A DNA stretch of 64,000 nucleotides, from assembly GCA_003254905.1 (NCBI GenBank), contig QANU01066119.1, forward strand, positions 479,867 to 543,866, given 5' to 3'. The notes under the pieces were generated by a model. That model was not told the DNA's origin and did not search any database. It saw only the letters and a program-made list of their open reading frames with translations. This DNA is from Nissolia schottii (Eukaryota > Streptophyta > Magnoliopsida > Fabales > Fabaceae). Shown in pieces: positions 38,520 to 49,587 of this stretch (positions are counted from its first letter, which is position 1; every line of letters begins with the position of its first letter). A program made the translations under genes and the position numbers.

Positions 38520-38631
38520 GAGATAAGGTTTGGAACAAATAAAAGGGCCCTCTTCCTCATCTTAGTTGATATTCCGAGATAAGGTTTAGTACATATAAAA
38601 TGGCCCTCTTCCTCATCATAGTTGGTCACAT
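38520..38631. repeat. Direct tandem duplication (2 x 56 bp) in the P450 promoter
   Basis: GAGATAAGGTTT...GGGCCCTCTTCCTCATCTTAGTTG at 38520 is repeated at 38576 as GAGATAAGGTTT...TGGCCCTCTTCCTCATCATAGTTG. The second copy holds the better TATA box. Confidence 0.9.
38594..38600 (+). promoter_or_regulatory. TATA box of the first P450 gene
   Basis: TATAAAA ends at the A of an in-frame ATG at 38600. Transcription should begin about 25-30 bp later, so that ATG would not be in the mRNA. This supports ATG 38642 as the start. Confidence 0.65.
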
Positions 38632-38641
38632 AAATTTAACA

Positions 38642-40665
38642 ATGGAGTACTCATCACTTCTCCTAACTCTATTCCTAACTCTTCCTCTTTTCTTGTTCTT
38701 CTTCTTCCAAAAACACAAAAACTTGAGGAACCAATTACACTTTCCACCAGGTCCTAGAGGCCTTCCCATAATAGGAAACCTTCATCAGCTAGATATTACC
38801 ACCCTTTATCTTCAGCTATGGCAACTCTCAAAGAAATTTGGGCCAATATTTTCCCTCCAACTAGGTTTAAGGCCTACAATTGTTGTTTCCTCCCCAAAAT
38901 TGGCCAAAGAAATCATGAAAACCCATGACCTTGTGTTTTGTGGAAGACCTAAGTTAATTGGCCAGCAAAAATTGTCCTATAATGGGGTAGAGGTTATATT
39001 TTCTCCATATAATGCTTCTTGGAGAGAAATTAGAAAAATATGCGTTGCCCATATCTTCAGCACTAAGCGTGTCTCAAGCTTTTCCTCAATAAGACAATTT
39101 GAGGTGGAGGAGATGGTCAAGAAAATTTCAAGGCATGCTTCATCCTCAAGGGTTACAAACTTGAACGAGACATTGATGTCTCTTACAAGCACCATCATAT
39201 GCAGGATTGCTTTTGGAAGAAGGTATGAAGATGAAGGAGTTGAAAGGAGCAGGTTCCATGAGTTGCTCAATGAGTGCCAGGCCATGATGGCCAGCTTCTT
39301 TGTTTCGGATTACGTTCCTTTCTTGGGTTGGATTGATAGACTCACGGGGATGCATGCTCGCCTCGAACGGATTTTCAAGGAATTGGATAAATTCTATGAA
39401 CAAGTCATCAACGAACACATGGATCCAAATAGAAAGGCTTTACAAGAAGATATTATTGATGTGTTACTTCAACTGAAGAAGCAACGTTCATTTTCAGTAG
39501 ACCTCACTTTCGATCACATCAAAGCAGTGTTCATGGTTAGAATTCTGTATTCCTTTCCTTTTGTCTTGATTTGGAAAATTATCTTGTTTGTGGACATTAT
39601 ATTCTTGTATGCTTGCGTGTTTTGTAATTAATTGGTATAGCTAACTAGTTTACAGCTGTACGTCTTTACAAATTTGCCAAAAGAGGTATTTTTTTTCCAC
39701 ATGAATTCAACTTTTCTCGAAAGCAACTTTCATAATTATATAATTACGAAGAAGTAGAATTTTCTTTCATTTTCGTGTGTTTTGATTTTAAAAAAAATTG
39801 AAACAAAAAACTAAAACATTAAAATATTCCAAAAATTGTATAACGTGCACTACAGCAGGCATTTTTCTACTGATTGCAATATATAAATTTTTTTAATGAT
39901 ACAAAGAAGCTGTTCAAAGATTAACCAAAAAAAGTATCTCAATTATTGCATCCATTAAATTTATTAATTATAGAAATACAACAATCCTGTACTAAAATCT
40001 ATCTTCAATACTCAACTGATAATTATTTCCATCTATAGAATATACTTGTTGCAGCAACAGATACCACTGCAGCCACCACTGTTTGGGGCATGACCACACT
40101 AATAAAGAATCCAAGAGTTCTGAAGAAAGTTCAAGAAGAACTTAGGAGGTTGGGAGATAACAAAGATTTCTTAGATGAAGATGATGTGCAAAAATTTACC
40201 TATTTCAAGGCAGTGATAAAAGAGATATTAAGATTACACCTTCCAGCGCCACTACTTGTGCAAAGGGAAACAAATGAAAAATGCATTTTAGATGGCTATG
40301 AAATTCCAGCCAAGACATTAGTGCATGTGAATGCTTGGGCAATCCACAGAGACCCAGAAGTTTGGAAAGACCCTGAAGAGTTTCGTCCTGAGAGATTCTT
40401 AAACAACCCCATAGATTTTCGTGGGCAAGACTTTGAGTTCATTCCTTTTGGAGCAGGTCGTAGAATTTGTCCTGGTTTGCCGATGGCAGTTGCAACGCTA
40501 GACCTTATCATTGCTAATCTTCTTTATTCCTTTGATTGGGAGCTACCAGCAGGAGTGAAAATTGATGACATCGATACAGAAATGTTACCAGGAATTACTC
40601 AACATAAGAAGAATCCTCTTTATCTTGTTGCCAAGAATAAAAAGGGACAATTCCACCTGGCATAG
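38642..40665 (+). CDS. Cytochrome P450, CYP83-like (CYP71 clade), complete
   Basis: A heme-thiolate monooxygenase, expected on the ER membrane and fed electrons by NADPH-P450 reductase. Two exons, 38642-39535 and 40039-40665 (phase-0 intron, GT-AG), encode 506 residues, a normal length. The start MEYSSLLLTLFLTLPLFLFFFF is the membrane anchor, followed by the proline hinge FPPGPRGLPIIGNLHQLD. WREIRKI marks helix C. The I-helix reads AATDTT (residues 303-308), with Ala where most P450s have Gly. Helix K E360-x-x-R363, FRPERF, and the heme loop FGAGRRICPG with ligand Cys442 are all intact. An upstream in-frame ATG (38600) overlaps the TATA box and would add 14 residues, so I reject it. CYP83 relatives act on aldoximes in Brassicaceae, but the substrate of legume members is unknown to me and cannot be read from sequence. 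A partial paralogue lies at 63517. Confidence 0.93.
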
Positions 40666-40798
40666 CCTAAGAAGTTAGAGTTCGTTGGAGAAGCACTTTT
40701 TTCCTTCAGGAAGATTACACCTACCTTAGTTACTTTCTTAAGGGGCTTTGAGTAGAGCGCATAACATAGTACGTAGTAGCGGTTTGCATAAATTTATA

Positions 40799-40804
40799 AA
40801 TAAA
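40799..40804 (+). terminator. Candidate polyadenylation signal of the first P450
   Basis: AATAAA 134 bp past the stop codon. Placement is typical of a plant 3' UTR, but plant signals are loose. Confidence 0.45.
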
Positions 40805-42315
40805 GAAAACTAGTGCTGAACTATTGTGAAATTAGTGTATGCCAATGATATGGGTGTAATTGTCCACATGAATAATAATTGCTGAAGTTTATATAATTAT
40901 GAAGAGACACTACATCAAAATTATCATTTTGCGACAAATATTTAATGGCCACTATGCATTTGCTGCTAATTTTCCTTATTTACTAAAGCTGACCACTGTA
41001 CATGCCACTAAGGCTTAGGAAACAAATTAATATCCCGTAAAATCACTTTCACCCTTTCATTCTCACTCCATTTTTTTTCATTAAAAAAAAAAATTTCTGA
41101 GTTCTTCACTATCATAGATTCTTCTCAATTTTGAAAACCCTAATCGTCGTCGCAATTTTGTCCTCCTTGCTCATCCATGATCTCACTGTAGCCGCTGAAC
41201 AGCTTCTCCGGTGACTCTCTCTTAGCGCGCGTCCACGGCGGAGCTCACTCTCACAGATTCTTCTCGTCTCTGAAAACCTTAATCGCCTTCTCAATTTTGT
41301 CATCTCCTCTCGTCCATCTCACCGTTGTCACCAACTAGCTTCTCTGGCGACTCTCTTCGCCGGCGTCCCTCTTTGTGACTCAACTCTTCATGCTTGTCTT
41401 CCTCTGTGTGCGAATCTCTCTCCGTGACGCAACTCCGTGCACGTTTCTCTGCACGATCATCTCTCTGGTTAGTGACTTTTAATTTTTTCCACAGTGAGTG
41501 TGGATTGGGCATTTTTCTGCTCTAAGTTTGTGATTTTCGCCTGTTCTTCTATTAGTTGAAAAATTAGGAGTTGAACATGAAATTCATTGTTTGATCATGA
41601 TACTTTATGGTGATTGGGAAATGAGATAAATTATTGTTAATTAGTTTAATTGAGACAATTAGATTTAAATCTTTTTTAATAATAAACAACATGCTACAAT
41701 GTAAGCTATTGATGAGCTAAAGTGAAGTACACTAAAAGTGTAAAGTCAATGACTGTGTGTGTGAAAGGCAATTGATAAGCTAGTTTTATTGGAAAAGTGT
41801 CACAATTAGAGACTCAAACAAGATATTAAGCTTGAGTTCAATGCATATAGGCAAGCTCAAGTTTCAATCTCATCTATTCTTTCTACAATTATTTTTTTTT
41901 AAATATATTTTGCGGTTAAAAATCAATTCCATGAATTGCTTCTGCTTCTATTACTATTGGAATTTAGAATATTTGGATCTTAGTAACATATGAAGTCTGT
42001 CACTGTTATGCATCTGAATGTATCTTGTTAATCGCTTTATGAGATCTTCTCTGGGTCTCATCACCTCTAGTCCTGATGTTACTTGGACCAAGGAATTCCT
42101 TTAAATGGAGTAGGGGTAAGGATCCCAGAAATTGGTCATCTGAAAAGTTTGATATTCTCATGAAGCCAGCTATTCAAGTTATCAATGACAAGTATGAGAG
42201 TACTTCGGAAATACCTTCATGATGGGTGTCATGCATTCGACGATAGACTAAACAGGGACAAGACACTCAGCTTCCTGTTACTAAACAGTACATGAGTATT
42301 AATTGAAATTTACCT
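40805..42315. other. Spacer between P450 and retrotransposon block
   Basis: Holds a two-copy repeat (41116-41360). 40909 starts CACTACATCAAAA, like one CACTA end, without a partner. A GC-richer stretch at 42080-42230 reads as a possible exon fragment (GPRNSFKWSRGKDPRNWSS, then EKFDILMKPAIQVINDKYES) whose family I do not recognise. It is not an ATG-started gene. Confidence 0.4.
41116..41360. repeat. Imperfect direct repeat, 2 x about 105 bp (period 140)
   Basis: AGATTCTTCTC...TGAAAACCCTAATCG...CAATTTTGTC...GCTTCTCCGGTGACTCTCT at 41116 recurs from 41256 with changes. It resembles a plant 5' UTR/first-exon sequence (AAACCCTAAT), perhaps a captured gene piece. No gene follows. Confidence 0.7.
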
Positions 42316-42507
42316 GTTGTTAAAGGCTTTTTACAAATGACGCAGTCCCCGGCAACGGCGCCAATTTTGTTGAAAGCCAAATTTACATGTTGTTAAAGGC
42401 TTTTTACAAATGACGCAGTCCCCGGCAACGGTGCCAATTTTGTTGAAAGCCTATTTGCACTATTCCAATTTGACACAGTTCCGTTTTCCGACAACATTTA
42501 CCGAATT
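42316..42507 (-). repeat. Tandemly repeated LTR-end plus primer-binding-site unit (73 bp)
   Basis: On the minus strand, GGCTTTCAACAAAATTGGCGCC... followed by GTTGCCGGGGACTGCG occurs twice, with primer-binding sites at 42346-42363 and 42419-42436 (one mismatch), period 73 bp. A third, strongly mutated PBS-like stretch lies at about 42475-42503, right after the LTR end at 42508. Each unit carries the last bases of an LTR and the 18-bp site used by Athila-type elements. Confidence 0.8.
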
Positions 42508-44048
42508 TGTTGAAAGCTTAATTTGAAACTTTCATTCGTTTAAAATAATATATCCTCCTTTACGGCTTTCAGATCCTCAAGGGATCCAATTGCAGTATAG
42601 TCGGGTATAGTCGTATCCACAGGGAGTTGCAAAAATACCGTTCTTGAGTTTAGTTAATTAAATTAACAATGAAGTGAAGGATTGGTAAATTGTTGATAGT
42701 TTAAATAAGCAAATAAACAACATAAAATAAATAGGCAACAAATCAGAGGTAGATCCGGAAACTTATTGGGAATTGAATCATATCATAGTTTCATGCATCC
42801 ATTTACTTAGTACAAAAGAATTATCATTTCATTGATTGCCCGCCACCAGTTCTTAACTTGTTCATCGCTTTCGTGCATGAAAAGTTCACAGGTTTCCTTT
42901 GTTAAACTGTCACTCTCGCACACAAGCTTAACAAAGTACGCCAGCATTATTCCAAGTGTTAAAATGGATAATTCTTTATTCCAGTTACGACAACAAGAAT
43001 TAGATGAAATGATTTAGTTCTAACCAATGATTGTAACTTTCGTCACAACATTTAAGTCTAGAATCTAGCTTACATAGCAAGAGTGATCTTAACTTGGCTA
43101 CAACTTAATTAGTATAACTTTCGTTCATACAAGTAGGTCTCAAATCAAGAATCAAAACACTAAACAAAAGCTAGCATTAAGTATAAAATCATCCAAGCGA
43201 ATCATAGAAATGGATAGATTCATATACAAAAAGTTACATGGATATAATCATACTACAATACTCATCAAAATCCTAACAACAAGAGGATTAGAAATCCATC
43301 TTACAAGAGAATCTCAGAGGCAAGGTTTGGATGCTTACCATGACACGTTCTCATGCTATCATGACAGCGGCCGCCGAGCTTCCTCGATCTCCTGGCTCCT
43401 TCACCAGCCTCCTCTTTGTTGCTAAACTAACCTAAGCTTTAAAGTACAAAAGAATGAAGTGTTTTGTGGGGGGAAAAGGGGTGTATGGAATGAGATTAAT
43501 GAATGGCACGACCTTCTCTATTTATAGGCAAAATCCGAGGGCATCGCTCAGCAGTTTGGGCACCACCGCTGAGCGATTTGGTCGTTATCGCTGAGCGGCC
43601 ATGAGTTATAGTCGAGCGGCTTGGTCATTCTTGGCGGCTGCTCGGCTGGCATAATTAATGCGGCGGCTGACTTTGCAGGGGCGGCGCCGACATGTCAGGG
43701 TGGCGCCAGCTGGCGTCATAAATGCGTCAGCAACAAGTGGCTCCGAGGGTACTACCGCTGAGCAGTACAGGGTACACCACTGAGCGATTAAACCTTTTTC
43801 GCTGAGCGGCTTTGAGTTTTCCGCTGAGCGGTATGCTCGTCTGATTTGGTCTTTTCCTTCTTATTTCCTCTTTTGCCCTTTGCTCCATTCTTCAGGGATT
43901 ATTCTTCAATTAATTATGCTTGCATCCATCTTTAATAATAGATTATAAAACCTACAAAAGTGGGGATTTTAGTTACATAATTCTTTAAAACATAATTGAA
44001 TAAGTGCCATTTTAATAGTTGAAAATTGTGAAAATTGGGCACTTATCA
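42508..44048 (-). repeat. Left LTR (3' LTR) of the outer element
   Basis: Minus-strand reading starts TGATAAGTGCCC at 44048 and ends GAAAGC...TTCAACA-type at 42508, 1541 bp. It contains TATAAATA (43531 region), several CGCTCAGCG/CGCTGAGCG words and ends next to PBS-like sequence. Confidence 0.85.
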
Positions 44049-44061
44049 CTCCCCCTGACTT
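44049..44061 (-). other. Polypurine tract of the outer element
   Basis: AAGTCAGGGGGAG on the minus strand directly precedes the LTR start. This is the plus-strand DNA primer of LTR elements, identical to the tract of the inner element. Confidence 0.85.
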
Positions 44062-44858
44062 AAGACCTTGTTTGTCCTCAAACAAGAGGTAATAGAATTA
44101 TTTTACAAGAGATTAATGCTTATGAACAATCAGTTATTGCAATGAATTGAAATATTTTAGACAGTTCAAGCTTGAGACCAGTGAGATATCATAGAGTAAC
44201 CTTAACCATAATCAAATGCACAATTACTTGAATGTCATAAACAAGTCACACTATCCAATGTCCTTACCATCAAGGAAATTATTGATATTCGCACAATGGT
44301 CAGTGGACCAATTTTAAAGTGAGTGTTTCGCTCAACGTCACCATTGAATCACAACAATTTAAATTTGTTACCTGTCTCACCATTCAATACAATAGTATGG
44401 TCATGCAAGGATCACAGAAGGACTTTTAAGGGTTGTAATGGGGTCAGGCTTACAAAGAAAAATTAGTTTTTCTTGGTATGCAAAAGTTTTCAATTAAGAG
44501 AGCATTGAAAACCAACTCCTTGTTGTCACCTGTTCTTCCTCAACACTCTTTTGTTTTTCCTCTTTTTCTTTTTCAACCCTTTTTCTCCTGAATTTCTTTT
44601 TCCCAATGTCTCTTTTTTTTTTCTTTCATTTCTTCTTTTGTAATTGAGATAAAGATTTCGCCCTTTCTCTTTCTTCTGTTCTTTTGACTTAACTTTTGTA
44701 TGCTCCCACTTTTGCTCATCCTTATCTCCTCCTGACTTGGATTTTTGCACATAATCCATTTTAAATGCTCTCTTAATTCCGGATTTTAAGGGATATCATT
44801 TTTTTTCTTTTAAGGCTCAGGGATTATGAAACAACCAAGAAATTTCTCATGTTAGGCT

Positions 44859-46402
44859 TGATAAATGCTAAATCTACGCAATTTCCATCATTTAAAAAGG
44901 CATTTAGTTGCTTATGTTTTAACAAATTAACTAATGAATTCCCCATTTTTGTAGGTTTTCTAATATATTTTGGAAGATGGATGCAAGCAGAATTATTGAA
45001 GAATAATCCCATAGAAGAATGAAGAAAAGGGCAAAAGTGAAAAAATGCTTAAAAGAAGAATTTGGCGACAGGACCGCTCAGCGCCCAGGGCCATATCGCT
45101 CAGCGCCCAGGGCTATATCGCTCAGCAATAGTACCTTTATCGCTGAGCGATGGAGCGTCGGTAGCAACTTGCACACGGCGCAATCATTGTGCCAGCTGGA
45201 GCCAGCCTGGCGCCGCCCTGCCACGTCAGCGCCGCCCTGAAAAGTTGTCGGAGCATTTATTATTTCGCATAAAAGTACAGCCACTCAGCGATAAAACTGA
45301 AATCGCTCAGCGGTTGTACCAAAATCGCTGAGCGAAGGCACCCAATTTCTGCCTATAAAGGTATTTTGGGGCATCCATCCATTCCCTCATTCACCCATCA
45401 CATTCCATACATTTTCCATATATTCTTAAGTTAGGGTTAGTTAGAAAGTTAGGGTTTAGAAGCTTTCCTTAACGGAAGTGCTGCCGAATTGCCAACGGTC
45501 GTGAATCGTCATGGACGTGTGGAGGCATTTCACCACCCTTCTCAACCTACCATTGCTCTTAACCCTGTAAGTTTGTAATCTATCCATGACAATGGATAGC
45601 TAACTTCTTATTTGTTGGGATTTGATGCACTGTATTGCTTAAATGTATCTGTTTTGACTTATGTTTATGATTCTATGAAGTTCTATGATTTAAATGATTG
45701 ATCTTGCACTTAGTGCTAGTTTTTGTTTAGTGCTTTGATTCTTAACCTGAGACTTAATTGTTTAAGTGAAAGCTATAATAAGTAAGTTATAAACCAAGTT
45801 AAGATCGAACTGCTATGCTTAAAGTTTAATTTAATGTTTAAATGTTGTGGACGTAAGTTAGCATCATTTAATCTGACCTAGATCAAATCATTTAGTTCTT
45901 AACCGCCATAACTGGAAACGAAGAACTAATCGCTTTAACACCTGCATTAACATCGAGGTACTTTGAAGTTCGTGCAATACATTTGACAACTTAATAAAGG
46001 AACTTGTCATCTTAACATGCTCTAAGGAGATGATTAAGTTAAGAACTGGTGGCGATAAAATCAAAAGAACTCATAGATCATATTAACTAAGTCACTGGTT
46101 ACATTGAGGTAATATTGTAATTCAAATCCCGACATGCTTCTCTACTTGCCTAAAACTTAAGATCATTATCGTTTATATTTTATTTTAACTGCAATTGTTT
46201 GTCATTAATTTCCTCATCAAAAACCAAATCACTTCCCATAGCTTAAAATAACTCAACTCAAAGATAACTGTTTTAAACACAATCCCTGTGGATACGATTA
46301 TACCCGTCGATACTGCAATTGGATTCCTCGTGAATCTAAAAGCTGTAAGAAGGATATATTAAATTGATGAGAGTGTGAAACTAGTGCAAAAAGCTTTCAA
46401 CA
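44859..46402 (+). repeat. 5' LTR of the inner element
   Basis: 1544 bp. Contains a cluster of CGCTCAGCG-type words (45082-45340) and a TATAAAGG at 45354. Compared with the 3' LTR it has lost about 14 bp just downstream of TATAAA and has an extra CGCTCAGCGCCCAGGG unit. Confidence 0.92.
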
Positions 46403-46406
46403 ATTT

Positions 46407-46424
46407 TGGCGCCGTTGCCGGGGA
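46407..46424 (+). other. Primer-binding site of the inner element
   Basis: TGGCGCCGTTGCCGGGGA starts 5 bp after the LTR. This 18-mer is the PBS of Athila-type elements, attributed to tRNA-Asp. Confidence 0.88.
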
Positions 46425-46540
46425 TTGTGCCAATTTAAAACATTATCTTGATTGAAAATTTTAAGCTTTTGTTAATAGTGTAATTAGCATTATTTTGTTA
46501 ATTATTATTGTTCTAACCCCTTTGCAAGACTTTTCTATTC

Positions 46541-48142
46541 TTGTGTATACGAAAGAAAACATCTGCAGATCAACTTCTATTCGATCCAGAAATAGAAGCA
46601 ACTGCTAGGAGGAATCGACGCAATGCAAGGAGAGCTCAAGCTCTAGCCAAGGCGATGGAAGAACAAGGAATTTCCTCAGCTTCATCTTCTTCTTCTTCAG
46701 ATACAGAAACGATGTCAGAAACCGGAGCTGGAACTGCTGGAAGTGGACAAAGCCAAGGCTTTGTCAACTTCACCCCGAGAAACATTATTCGTATGGGACG
46801 AACAACTGGGACACAATGAATGCCGCAACAGCAACCAGGGTTGGTTCAATTAATGCATGCTAATCCTTTTGCAGGTTTAGACCACGAAGATCCATATGCT
46901 CATCTCACCAAATTTTATGAGCTATGTGGAACGACGATGATGTCTGAGGCAGATGAAGAAGCTATTTTTCTGATACTGTTCCCATTAACCCTAATAGGGA
47001 AGGCGAAACAATGGTTGTTAGATCAACCCCAAACTGTCCTCTCCAACTGGGACCAACTAGAAGAAAGATTTTGTTCAAGGTATTTTTCTCAATCGAAATT
47101 TATGGACTTAAAGACTGCTATCTCTACCTTTGTGCAGGCACCAAACGAAAGCCTGTGTGAGGCGTGTGAGTGGTACAAGTCAATGTTGAGAAGGTGCCCA
47201 AACCATGGATTTGATGCCAGAACACAAATCCACATTTTTAGAAATGGTTTGCAACAACAGTATAAACTTATGTTGGATGCAGCGGCTGGTGGACAGATAA
47301 TGTCCAAAACACCAGACGAAGCCATAACAATCATCGAATCCATGGCGCTGACAGATCAGCAAGGGCAATACAATAGAAACCTAGCCAGGAGAGGAGGTTG
47401 GAACTGGGCACAAATGACGCCATCTTAGCCCAAAATAGGCTACTTCAACAACAACTGGATGAGATGAAGAAAACGCTAAATGAGTTGCCTAAGCAGTTAA
47501 AGGAAAGCCAGTCATCCAGAAGACACCAGGTAATGCAATGTGAATTTTGTTTTGGTGATCACCCAACTGGCTATTGTGAGTGCAGGGAAGAGGAAGCACA
47601 GTTCATCAACAATCAACAAAGGTCATACCAGTAATTTCCAAGGAATCAAAATCAAACCTATCAACCTTGGAGGCAAGAAGCAGGCCCGTCCAATAGAGCG
47701 CCACTTCCCTATCAAAACCAGCAATTCCAGCCCCCACATCAGATCCCTACTCAACAACAACAAACCAACTCTAAGCTGGAGGACACTTTCATGCAATTTA
47801 TGCATATTTCCATGGCCAACCAAAAGAACACAGATGCCTCAATCAAAAACCTGGAGATCCAGGTAGGCCAGCTGGCTAAGGACATGGCGGAAATCAAAAA
47901 GGGGACATTTTCCGCCAACACCGAACCCAATCCAAAGGAGTCATGCAAAGCGATTATGACTCATAGCAGAAAATTACAGGAACCCCAAAATCATGAGGTT
48001 AGTGATAAGGAAGGTTTAGTTGAAAAAGAGTATGGAAAAGAAAAAGAAAGAAAGAGGATAGAAGAAAGAGATGATGAGGAGAAAAATAAAAATGTAAATA
48101 AAGAAAAAGAAAAAGAAAAAAAGAAAAAAATAAATGAAAAGG
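46541..48142 (+). pseudogene. Gag of the inner Athila-like element, disrupted
   Basis: Gag forms the particle and binds RNA. MCIRKKTSADQ (46541) leads through a basic and Ser-rich N-terminus to a TGA at 46817. The same frame goes on with NPFAGLDHEDPYAHLTKFYE (the retrotransposon gag domain, to about 47390). A frameshift near 47395 then leads to a glutamine-rich part and the zinc knuckle CEFCFGDHPTGYC (CX2CX3HX4C). A TAA follows at 47632, after which the same frame continues as an MQFMHISMANQKN segment and a Lys/Glu-rich tail. The tail is cut at 48142 by the solo LTR. Two stops and one frameshift make it non-functional. The minus-strand gag at 57867 is a close relative. Confidence 0.88.
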
Positions 48143-49587
48143 TGTTAGGTGCCAAAAGTATGCGATTTCAACTATTGAAAAGGCACCTGTCTGCTTAAGT
48201 TTAATGAATTATCTGATTAAAATTCCCCACTTTTGTAGGAGTTATAAAATGTTCTAGAGATGGATGCAAGATAAAAGATCAAAGAGAAATCCCACAGAGA
48301 AAGGACACAAAGAGCAAAAAGGGAAAACGAAGAGCAAATGCATATGCACCACCGCTCAGCGGTGACAAGTATCGCTCAGCGGCCTGCACGAAGAAACCGC
48401 TGAGCGATAAACCCAAACCGCTCAGCGGACCCTGCTTCGAAGTGAAGAAACTTAGCTGTGAAGGAAGCTCTGCAGCCGCACCTGCAGCCGCAATGCCACC
48501 CTGCTCTGACACCGCTCAGCGCACCGCACGCCGCTCAGCGGCTCTGACAGATAATGTCAGAGCAGAGCCACCATTCAGAGGAAACGTGGCGGTGAAGAAA
48601 CCTCAAACTGCTGAGCGGTGCACTCAGGCCGCTCAGCGGTAACCCCCAAACTCGGCCTATAAATAGAGGCCGAGGCTCACACAATCAGGGCATAAAAATA
48701 TACTTCAAATTTCGTTTCCTTTCAATTCCTTTTATATTTCAAATCCTAAGTTAGTTTAGCAACAAAGAGGAGGCTAGTGAAGGAGCCGGGAGAATCAAGG
48801 AAGCACGGCGGACGTCGTCATGATAGCGTGAGAACGTGTCATGGTAAGCGTCCATCACCTTGCCTCCGAGATACTCTTGTAAGATGGGTTTGTAATCCTC
48901 TTGTTGTTGGGATTCTGATGATTGTTATAGACTGATTGTATCCATGTATTTTTACATTAATGAATCTATCATTTTCTATGATTTGCATGAATCGATTTTA
49001 CACTTAATGCTTGTTTTAGTTTAGCTACCTAAAACATGATTTCAAACTGTTTGGTTGCGCGTGAGAACGGCATCATAAGTTGGAACTAAATCAATTCATC
49101 TAATAAACCTAATTGCTAGAGATAGAGTTAGGGATATTAGTCGCTTTTAACATCTACAATAATGCTGGTATACTTTGTTAAGTTTGTGTGCGAGAGTGAC
49201 AGCATAACAAAGGAAACCTGTAATCTTTTCATGCGCGAGAGCGATGAATAAGTTAAGAACTGATGGCGAGGAATCAAAGCAATAATAGTTCTGATGTTTA
49301 AGTTATGAATGCATGAAACTGTAATATGATTCAAATCCCAACAAGCTTCCTGATCTATCTCCGATTTGTTGCCTATTTATCTTTGCTGCTATTTATTTAC
49401 TTATCTAAATACCAAATCACAAATCCTTTACTTCATTGTTTAATTAACAACTCAAGAACGGTATTTTTGCAACTCTCTGTGGATATGATTATACCCGACT
49501 GTACTGCAATTGGATTCCTTGTGAATCTGAAAGCTGTAAAGTAGGATATATTATTTTGAACAACGAGAGTAAAAAATGCTTTCAACA
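48143..49587 (+). mobile_element. Solo LTR inserted at the gag/protease junction
   Basis: 1445 bp from TGTTAGGTGCC to TTTCAACA. AAAGG flanks both sides (48138-48142 and 49588-49592), a perfect 5-bp TSD. It resembles the outer element's LTR more than the inner one (CTTACCATGACACGTTCTC-type words in inverted orientation, CCCCACTTTTGTAGG). It has CGCTCAGCGG repeats (48352-48640) and TATAAATAGAGG at 48659. No internal sequence remains, so LTR-LTR recombination removed it. Confidence 0.9.

Noticed and set aside
38600-38641. In-frame ATG 14 codons upstream of the chosen P450 start
   Set aside because: It overlaps the TATA box and lies in a promoter duplication. The peptide MALFLIIVGHINLT has no counterpart in the paralogue at 63517.
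40909-40960. CACTACATCAAAA as the start of another CACTA element
   Set aside because: No inverse end, subterminal repeats or TSD found within the window.
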